In this document: piece after piece, positions 4,309 through 9,622 of the stretch
How positions within the stretch are numbered: position 1 is the first letter of the stretch
Layout: every line of letters starts with the position of its first letter
NCBI GenBank assembly: GCA_003644895.1
Contig: QNDO01000051.1
Span: 1-9,622 of the forward strand
Source of the DNA: Candidatus Hydrothermota bacterium
Lineage (GTDB): Bacteria > Hydrothermota > Hydrothermia > UBA1063
Direction: 5' to 3'
DNA: 9,622 nt
The notes under the pieces: model-generated
The model's input: only the letters and a program-made list of their open reading frames with translations
Database searches by the model: none
Told to the model about the DNA's origin: nothing
Translations under genes and position numbers: made by a program

Positions 4309-7272
4309 ATGATTTTTTTCTTGATAATAAATATCTTTCTTCAAAATCCCGCTATAGAGGTTGGAGATAAGTACTTAAAAGCAGGGCGTCCTGATCTTGC
4401 TCTTGAGGTTTATAACCAGATCTATAATATATCAAAAGATACTCCGGAGGGTTATCTTGCACTCTATAAAATGTCCCTCGCTTCACTTGCACTTGGTGAC
4501 ACATTGAGTGCCCTCGCGGATCTGAATATTTTAAGGAAAAAATTCCTCCCTGACACTCTGGCTTCCAATGTATATAAAAGTCTTATAAATCTGGAAAAAG
4601 ATACACTCAGGAGGATCGGCATAGGCCTTGAATTTGTTGAACTTTACCCCGAAGCTGCATCCCGGAAAAAAATTTTGAAATTGATACTTCAATTAGCCAG
4701 TGAAAGCAATTTAGAGTCAGAAAAAATTCTCAGACTAATGAAAATTAATGCATCCGATTACTACAGCAAATCAACTGAAAGTGAGCTCGGTTATTATTTC
4801 CTTACTAAGCAGCCTTCCTTGGCGTTGCTTATATCACATTATGCACAGGATAAGCTTTTGCAAGCCAGAGCTCTCTTTTATCTGGATAGCATTGTAGATG
4901 CATATATGATGTTTTACAGCCTCCAGAAGGACGGTGTATTGAGATATGAATTTTTAAAAATACTGGAAAGGGGAGGCTTACCGGAGCAAGAACTAGCCAG
5001 GGCCCTGGTGCTCGCTCCTGAGGATGAAAAAACGGCCTTTGAACTTGCCAGGATTTTATTTATTAAAAAACTATCCGTACGGAAATTGCAGAAGTATCAA
5101 GAAAAAAACCGTTTATTTGAAAGTCTTTTACTAGCCCAAAAGGACCCCGCAAAGGCAATCCGGTTTCTTTTAAATCAGGAAGAGGGAACATTCAGAAATT
5201 ATTTACTCGCCCGTCTATACGCTGGTCTCAAATCATATGCTAATGCCCTCTATTTTGCACAAAAATTACCCGATTCCCTCATATACAATAATTTTAAAAT
5301 TGAGCTTGCAAAGCAATGTTTGGAGTCAGGCATTCACACTAAGGAGATAGCGACACTGCTAAAAACAGTAACCAGGTACTACCCCCTCTCGGAAAGGGAT
5401 AGCCTTATTTATGTTTATAACATTTTGAATGGTTTTAAAGACACTATTTTGGAACAAACTTTACTTGAAAATGGAATAAGACTACCATCCTTACCTCTAA
5501 ATGTAAAAGATATAATTGTTAAGGACTCTGTTCAGGTGATTAGGCTCCTGTATGAAAAAAGGCGTTATGAGGAACTCCTCAGATTCGCTAAAGGTAAGGA
5601 ACTCCCGGAGGATTTAAAACCTGTGATAGTAGAGGCACTTTTAAACACTGGAGAGGCGATTAAAGCACTTAAACTTATAGAGAAAGATGCCACTCTATAC
5701 CCTGGGCTTTACCTAAAGGTTTTGTCAGAGCTTCCTCCAGAAAGTATTAAAAATATTTTACTTCCTAAAGACCAAATTAAGAATACTGATATCAAATATC
5801 TGTATGTAATTGCCAGGAAAATAAAAAGACCTGAAATTCTGAACAAAGTAAAGAGTAACAGGGCGAAGTTTTATTATTATCTCTTGACTATGAAGCCGGA
5901 TTCAGCCGTATTATTTTACCGTGAGGGTAATAAAGCGGATCTCACTATTCTCGATTCTCTACTTTTATTAGAAGGCATGTACCAAAAGTTAATCGAGTTA
6001 AGTAACAACCTGAATCCGTTGTATCCTCTTGATCTTAAAATTATTAAATACAAGGTGGCGGCTTATAAAGCCCTTGGTAGGTTTAATGATATAATCGAAG
6101 AATTAAAGGATTTTGAGTCTTTGGTACATGATGAATATATAAGAATACACCTGGCTGAAGCCTACTTACGAACAGGCAAGAAACACAAAGCCTTTCTGCT
6201 ACTCCTGCCGCTGGATTCACGGGTAGCCATGGAAATGAGGTCCAAAATACTCTTGAAAAAAAATTACATTGCATCCATAAAGAAGGAATACCTATCGTCA
6301 GAGGACAGGTTATCATATTATCTCAAAATGAAAGATATTCAGAAGTTATTAAGTTTTATACCCCGTAACAGAAACGAAGCACTTTCCATCCTAAGGTTTC
6401 TTGTGAGAAGCAAGAAAAGGGATTTTTTCCAAGAGAAGGCAAAGGAATATCTAGACAGTTTAATTATAAAGAAGCCAGATGTAGCTTACTTGCTGTCTCT
6501 GTTTTATTCACTCCGTGGCAATACAGACAGCACTCTTTTTTACTTGCCCTATGCTTTTGATGAAGCAAAAGCAGAGCCACTTTTCGAGCTGGGTAACTAT
6601 GTACTTAAAGCAGGAAAACAAGAAGATGCCATTCCCCTCTTTCAAAGGGCTCTGCGGTATGCCTCAGATACCTTGAAATCTCTCATATCTTTCAGACTCG
6701 GTAATTTAATGTTCTTGAAGAAAGATTATATGAACGCACTTAATTATTATAGAATGAGTCTGAGGGAAAAGTACAGGAGAATAGAAAAAGATATACTTCA
6801 TAATATTGTGCTCTGTTTTAAAAATTTGAATGAGCCCGATTCTGTAATTCATTATTATAGTTTAATCAGAGAAAGATACTGTACTGACTCAGCCTGGGTG
6901 AGTGCGGGTTTATCCCTTGGATACTTTCTTTTAACTCATGATAGACTGGAAGAGGCTATCGGGATTTTGGATGAAATTGAAGGTATTGGACACGAAAAGG
7001 ATATAGTGGAAACTCTGTATTGGAAATCAAAGGCGTATATCGGAAGAAAAATGCTGAGGCAAGCTTTGGTGCTCCTTCAGAGGATTTATGTCTATCATCA
7101 ACATCTCGCAGATTGGCGTGACACTGCAAGACTGGAAGCAGCAAGGATTTTCATAGCTCTGGGGAGAAAAGAAAAAGGTATAGGACTCTACAAAACTGTA
7201 TTGAAAATTAGAGGAAGTAAAGACCCACTTGGAGCTCAGGCTGAGAAAGAATTAAAGATTTTTGGGGATTAG
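4309..7272 (+). CDS. Large exported TPR-repeat protein
   Basis: 987 residues made almost wholly of helical pairs. The N-terminus MIFFLIINIFLQNPA is hydrophobic and probably a signal peptide or anchor, although it lacks the usual early Lys/Arg; an in-frame TAG at 4303-4305 rules out a longer N-terminus. TPR-like pairs are clear at about 16-80 (GDKYLKAGRPDLALEVYNQI) and again from about 755 to 985 (LGNYVLKAGKQEDAIPLFQRAL; LGNLMFLKKDYMNALNYYRMSL; LEEAIGILDEI; LEAARIFIALGRKEKGIGLY). The middle is a degenerate solenoid. There is no enzymatic motif and there are few cysteines. Such proteins usually serve as scaffolds in the periplasm or envelope; the partner is unknown. It starts 6 nt after the hot-dog stop with only a weak AGGA, so it is probably coupled. 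Its TAG interleaves with the stop of the opposing zinc-ribbon gene. Confidence 0.85.
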   Translation: MIFFLIINIFLQNPAIEVGDKYLKAGRPDLALEVYNQIYNISKDTPEGYLALYKMSLASLALGDTLSALADLNILRKKFLPDTLASNVYKSLINLEKDTLRRIGIGLEFVELYPEAASRKKILKLILQLASESNLESEKILRLMKINASDYYSKSTESELGYYFLTKQPSLALLISHYAQDKLLQARALFYLDSIVDAYMMFYSLQKDGVLRYEFLKILERGGLPEQELARALVLAPEDEKTAFELARILFIKKLSVRKLQKYQEKNRLFESLLLAQKDPAKAIRFLLNQEEGTFRNYLLARLYAGLKSYANALYFAQKLPDSLIYNNFKIELAKQCLESGIHTKEIATLLKTVTRYYPLSERDSLIYVYNILNGFKDTILEQTLLENGIRLPSLPLNVKDIIVKDSVQVIRLLYEKRRYEELLRFAKGKELPEDLKPVIVEALLNTGEAIKALKLIEKDATLYPGLYLKVLSELPPESIKNILLPKDQIKNTDIKYLYVIARKIKRPEILNKVKSNRAKFYYYLLTMKPDSAVLFYREGNKADLTILDSLLLLEGMYQKLIELSNNLNPLYPLDLKIIKYKVAAYKALGRFNDIIEELKDFESLVHDEYIRIHLAEAYLRTGKKHKAFLLLLPLDSRVAMEMRSKILLKKNYIASIKKEYLSSEDRLSYYLKMKDIQKLLSFIPRNRNEALSILRFLVRSKKRDFFQEKAKEYLDSLIIKKPDVAYLLSLFYSLRGNTDSTLFYLPYAFDEAKAEPLFELGNYVLKAGKQEDAIPLFQRALRYASDTLKSLISFRLGNLMFLKKDYMNALNYYRMSLREKYRRIEKDILHNIVLCFKNLNEPDSVIHYYSLIRERYCTDSAWVSAGLSLGYFLLTHDRLEEAIGILDEIEGIGHEKDIVETLYWKSKAYIGRKMLRQALVLLQRIYVYHQHLADWRDTARLEAARIFIALGRKEKGIGLYKTVLKIRGSKDPLGAQAEKELKIFGD

Positions 7273-7538
7273 AGCCTTTCTTCGTGTATTCTGTGAGGTG
7301 TTACCGGAAATGTGAAGTTACATCGTGGGCATTTATAAGGATTAATTCCTTTCTTTATATAAAATGCATAATCACATACTGGGCATGTAAAAAAAGAGAG
7401 GCTTTTTGGGATTTTTATATTTATTTCCTTCATTGAACTTCTGCACATGGGGCAGAAGAGTGGAGACCCAGCTTCTTCATCCACGTGGATGATAGTTCCA
7501 CAGGATTTGCATTCGTATGACTTAAGATTCTTGTTCAT
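7269..7538 (-). CDS. Small protein with two zinc ribbons (rubredoxin-like CxxC pairs)
   Basis: 89 residues from the ATG at 7538. Eight cysteines form four CxxC knuckles: C10/C13 and C29/C32 make a first ribbon (YECKSCG, then LFCPMC), and C52/C55 and C70/C73 a second (TCPVCDYAF, then YKCPRCNFTF). Each set fits one structural zinc, or possibly one rubredoxin-type iron. A longer reading from an ATG at 7589 would place 17 extra residues inside ndk; I prefer 7538 because it starts just ahead of the first knuckle and overlaps ndk by only 17 nt. No Shine-Dalgarno is visible, so coupling to ndk is likely. It is last in the kor operon. Function unknown; electron carrier, RNA- or protein-binding roles are all open. 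Its TAA (7269-7271) overlaps the TAG of the convergent TPR gene. Confidence 0.75.
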   Translation of the reverse strand: MNKNLKSYECKSCGTIIHVDEEAGSPLFCPMCRSSMKEINIKIPKSLSFFTCPVCDYAFYIKKGINPYKCPRCNFTFPVTPHRIHEERL

Positions 7539-7932
7539 TGAAAAAATAGTTGATTTCAAATGCAGCTGACTCTTCCGAATCAGATGCATGTACAGTATTT
7601 ACTGTTACATTTGTTCCAAAGAGCGCCCTTATGGTACCTGGTTCAGCCTCCTTTGGATTCGTTTTCCCAACCAGTTTTCTCAGGTCATTTACTGCATTTT
7701 CTTTTTCAAGGAGTAATCCAATAACAGGGCCGGATGTCATAAAATTTATTAACCTTTCAAAGAAGGGTTTACCCTTGTGGATGTAGTAGAAACCCTCTGC
7801 TTCCTCCCGGGACCATTTCTTCATTTTAATGTCTTTGATGTAAAATTTATTTTCCTCCACCATGGAAATTATTTTCCCCACTACCCTCTTTTCAACACCA
7901 TCGGGTTTAATAAGAAGAAGTGTTTTATCCAA
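7522..7932 (-). CDS. ndk: Nucleoside diphosphate kinase
   Basis: 136 residues, full family length. It transfers the gamma-phosphate of ATP to other NDPs through a phosphohistidine. Seen here: K9 in LLLIKPDG, the Y-x-x-H-KGKPFFERL helix, FMTSGPV, GKTNPKEAEPGTIR, and the catalytic H115 in NTVHASDSEESAAFEI. The start codon is TTG (7930-7932), with AGGAGG 9 nt upstream, inside the end of korC; the genes overlap by 8 nt, and no ATG further in would keep the N-terminal strand. It is placed between korC and the zinc-ribbon gene, so it is co-transcribed with a 2-oxoacid oxidoreductase. Nucleotide interconversion next to a CoA-thioester-forming enzyme could serve a downstream acyl-CoA synthetase, but no such gene is in view. 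Confidence 0.97.
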   Translation of the reverse strand: MDKTLLLIKPDGVEKRVVGKIISMVEENKFYIKDIKMKKWSREEAEGFYYIHKGKPFFERLINFMTSGPVIGLLLEKENAVNDLRKLVGKTNPKEAEPGTIRALFGTNVTVNTVHASDSEESAAFEINYFFNEQES

Positions 7933-8455
7933 TGTTATTTCCCTCCTCTAGAGCTCTGAGATTTAATTCAATATATTTCTCTTTTACTCTTCTTTTTACA
8001 GCCTTTATAAGAGAATCATGTCTAACAAGTTTAAATTTACGAGAAATGTAAGCCAGCACCATCATATTTGCCACCAAAGGAGTTCCAATTCGTTCTCTTG
8101 CAATCTGAGTAAAGGGTATTTTTATGATATTTCCTATATCTTCACAATTCACGAAGGTGGTGTCCGCCACTATAATGCCTTTATCCTTTACTATACTTTT
8201 GAATTTATCGTAAGCATCTTGACTGAGAACAACTAGGATATCAGGATTTACCACTTTGGGATAAGAGATATGATTTTCAGAAATAATGACATCAGAACGT
8301 GAGGTCCCCAGTCTGGCTTCAGGACCATACATTACGGTTTGAACAACTTCTTTGCCCTCGATTATACCAGCAGCTTCAGCTAGTACAAATCCAGCCAGGA
8401 TGAGTCCCTGGCCTCCTGAACCCGACAGTGTTATTTCGATTTTGCTGTTTCCCAT
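7925..8455 (-). CDS. korC: 2-oxoacid:ferredoxin oxidoreductase, gamma subunit
   Basis: 176 residues, typical of the separate gamma subunit. The N-terminal glycine motif GSGGQGLILAG (residues 12-22) and the conserved YGPEARLGTSRSDVIIS stretch (43-59) are diagnostic. In the complex it helps bind CoA and completes the domain set that the alpha subunit joins. The ATG at 8455 lies 25 nt inside the end of korDB in another frame, with no convincing Shine-Dalgarno, suggesting coupled synthesis of the two subunits. The sequence type could serve a 2-oxoglutarate or a branched-chain 2-oxoacid enzyme; the gamma subunit alone does not decide. Confidence 0.93.
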   Translation of the reverse strand: MGNSKIEITLSGSGGQGLILAGFVLAEAAGIIEGKEVVQTVMYGPEARLGTSRSDVIISENHISYPKVVNPDILVVLSQDAYDKFKSIVKDKGIIVADTTFVNCEDIGNIIKIPFTQIARERIGTPLVANMMVLAYISRKFKLVRHDSLIKAVKRRVKEKYIELNLRALEEGNNIG

Positions 8456-9438
8456 TTTCTATGTAATTTTTTTAGAAAACTTTCATTGTTGTTTTCCGCG
8501 ATTATCCCTATGGGTATAAAGGCTCCCTCTCTGGGGGTGGACCCCACCCTATAAGTAATTTTTTTATACCAGTTTAATGTTTCATAAGCATCTGCTTTGA
8601 GATTTAATCTTCCAAAATAGGTCGGACATGGACTTAAAACTTCAACAAGAGAAAAGCCTTCTTTTTTCAATCCCTTTTCAAGAAGTTTTTCAAGAAGTGG
8701 GATGTGGTATACTGTACTTCTAGCAACAAAATTCGCTCCAGAGGACTTGGCGACTTCACATCCATCCAGTGGAGGTTCAACTGCACCATAAGGAGTTGTA
8801 GTTGTATATGAGCCTTCTGGTGTTGTGGGTGACCCCTGACCACCAGTCATTCCATAATTGTAATTGTTAACAACAACTGCCAGCAGATCAACATTCCTTC
8901 TGGCAGCGTGCAAGAAGTGGTTTCCACCAATAGCATAGGCGTCTCCATCTCCCATGACCACAATTACATGTAAATCTGGTTTTGCAAGCTTTAGACCCGT
9001 TGCAAAGGCCAAAGCCCTACCGTGTGTTGTGTGTAAGGTGTTAAAATCAGCATACCCAGGCATTCTACCAGTACAGCCGATGCCAGATATCATTGCAACT
9101 TTGTTTTTATCAATTTTTAACTTGTCTATGGTCTTTAAGATAGCCTGAAATACCATTCCAATCCCACACCCAGGGCACCAGACGGATGGCATATGAGAAA
9201 CTCTCAGATATTTCTGAAGAGGATGCTCCTCTTTTCTCTTTTCTGTGGTTATCCATATGGCGAAATCAGGACAATGGGTTTCACATAGCTTACAATTTAT
9301 GCATGCTTCTTCATCTATAATGCGGGGAAATCCATTGCTATCAATATCCAGAACATTTTTGGGGCATATGTTAGCACAGATTCCACATTTTTTACAGTAA
9401 TTAAAATTAATATTAACCTTAAAATTCTTTTTTTCCAT
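8431..9438 (-). CDS. 2-oxoacid:ferredoxin oxidoreductase, fused delta (ferredoxin) and beta subunits
   Basis: 335 residues joining two normally separate subunits. Residues 1-65 are a 2x[4Fe-4S] ferredoxin (delta, KorD): C15/C18/C21 with C25, and C46/C49/C52 with C56. Residues 73-335 are a complete beta subunit (KorB): WCPGCG (C88, C91) and GIGC (C122), which in the family bind the proximal cluster together with C271 in SPCPT; HGRALAFATGLK; and the thiamine-diphosphate site GDGDA (163-167) followed by NNYNYGMTGGQ (191-201) and SPTTP. The GMTGGQ version is that of 2-oxoglutarate or 2-oxoisovalerate enzymes; pyruvate enzymes differ there. The reaction is 2-oxoacid + CoA to acyl-CoA + CO2 with reduced ferredoxin, or the reverse. 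korC overlaps its end. The alpha subunit, expected beside or between these parts, is absent: the next gene upstream is a divergent moxR. The ATG at 9438 has no Shine-Dalgarno. Confidence 0.93.
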   Translation of the reverse strand: MEKKNFKVNINFNYCKKCGICANICPKNVLDIDSNGFPRIIDEEACINCKLCETHCPDFAIWITTEKRKEEHPLQKYLRVSHMPSVWCPGCGIGMVFQAILKTIDKLKIDKNKVAMISGIGCTGRMPGYADFNTLHTTHGRALAFATGLKLAKPDLHVIVVMGDGDAYAIGGNHFLHAARRNVDLLAVVVNNYNYGMTGGQGSPTTPEGSYTTTTPYGAVEPPLDGCEVAKSSGANFVARSTVYHIPLLEKLLEKGLKKEGFSLVEVLSPCPTYFGRLNLKADAYETLNWYKKITYRVGSTPREGAFIPIGIIAENNNESFLKKLHRKWETAKSK

Positions 9439-9452
9439 GATTTAGTGTTAAA

Positions 9453-9481
9453 AGGATAAAATGAGCATTACGCCTTGTCAA
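9453..9481 (-). promoter_or_regulatory. Promoter of the korDB-korC-ndk operon
   Basis: The minus strand carries the perfect -35 TTGACA (9476-9481), a 17-nt spacer and -10 TATCCT (9453-9458). Transcription would begin near 9446, only about 8 nt before the ATG at 9438. Its -35 box lies on the same bases as that of the opposing moxR promoter. Confidence 0.65.
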
Positions 9482-9503
9482 GAAATCCCCTTGAGTTTAT
9501 AAT
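9475..9503 (+). promoter_or_regulatory. Promoter of the moxR-type gene
   Basis: TTGTCA (9475-9480, 5 of 6) is followed after exactly 17 nt by a perfect TATAAT (9498-9503). A start 7 nt further on falls on base 9510, the A of the ATG, so the mRNA would be leaderless; in agreement, no Shine-Dalgarno is present. Confidence 0.7.
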
Positions 9504-9509
9504 TAATTC

Positions 9510-9622
9510 ATGGATGATACCCAACTTTTGGAAAGTTCCAGAAAAATAAAAGAAAAAATTTTCAGTGAATTTTCCAAGATTATTATAGGTCAGGAAGAGG
9601 TTATTGAGGACCTTATAACAGC
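9510..9622 (+). CDS. MoxR-type AAA+ ATPase, N-terminal fragment (continues beyond the window)
   Basis: Thirty-seven codons are visible and the frame is open at the right edge. MDDTQLLESSRKIKEK leads into an amphipathic helix and then IIIGQEEVIEDLIT, the conserved opening of MoxR-family AAA+ ATPases, in which GQ-(E/D)-x-(V/I) precedes the Walker A segment by about 20 residues. MoxR proteins act as chaperone-like ATPases, usually next to DUF58 and von Willebrand factor A genes; those would lie to the right, outside the window. The ATG has no Shine-Dalgarno and sits at the predicted transcription start. Walker A and B are not visible, so the call rests on the N-terminal signature alone. Confidence 0.75.
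   Translation, partial: MDDTQLLESSRKIKEKIFSEFSKIIIGQEEVIEDLIT

Noticed and set aside
3952..4344. A 130-codon minus-strand frame opposite the hot-dog gene
   Set aside because: It is antisense to a clear thioesterase signature, its translation has no family-like motifs, and no ribosome site or promoter supports it.
7539..7589. A longer zinc-ribbon protein starting at the ATG of 7589
   Set aside because: It would add 17 residues lying inside ndk without a ribosome site; the ATG at 7538 sits just before the first CxxC and is the simpler start.
7550..7959. Plus-strand frames opposite ndk and korC (78, 60 and 72 codons)
   Set aside because: The minus-strand reading has complete NDK and KorC signatures; the opposite frames show none.
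1..9622. Mobile elements, CRISPR arrays, tRNA or rRNA genes, riboswitches
   Set aside because: I saw no transposase, regularly spaced repeats, cloverleaf or rRNA-like segment, and the gaps (at most 153 bp) are filled by promoters.

Overview
The window (about 38-40% GC by eye, tightly packed) looks like chromosomal DNA of an anaerobic, Gram-negative-type bacterium. Supporting signs are a ferredoxin-dependent 2-oxoacid oxidoreductase, secreted TPR and small proteins, a cytoplasmic two-component system, and very short intergenic spaces. The gene style resembles uncultured candidate phyla such as WOR-3/Hydrothermae, but that placement is an impression and not a demonstrated assignment. I see no mobile element, CRISPR array, rRNA, tRNA or clear rho-independent terminator.

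Left third (1-3396, minus strand): a three-gene signalling operon read right to left. A stand-alone FIST sensor protein overlaps by ATGA a soluble two-PAS histidine kinase, which is followed after 21 nt by a response regulator. The regulator's receiver domain is joined to a DUF4388/PATAN domain and runs off the left edge. No membrane segment or DNA-binding domain is visible, so this reads as an all-cytoplasmic relay whose output may be protein-protein. The start of the FIST gene is ambiguous: its good Shine-Dalgarno faces either a rare ATT codon or a 7-codon mini-ORF.

Middle (3397-7272): a 153-bp divergent promoter region, then a plus-strand operon. It encodes a small secreted protein resembling the N-terminal domain of M14-type carboxypeptidases (possibly a remnant), a PaaI-like hot-dog thioesterase preceded by a coupled mini-ORF and an 18-bp tandem repeat, and a 987-residue exported TPR protein.

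Right (7269-9438, minus strand): an operon of a fused korD-korB gene, korC, ndk (TTG start) and a double zinc-ribbon protein, with overlapping neighbours throughout. The alpha subunit (korA) needed for a complete enzyme is not in the operon. The zinc-ribbon gene and the TPR gene converge with interleaved stop codons. At the right edge a MoxR-type AAA+ ATPase gene begins on the plus strand. It and korDB diverge from a 71-bp gap in which two good sigma-70-type promoters appear to share one -35 element, and both mRNAs would be leaderless or nearly so.
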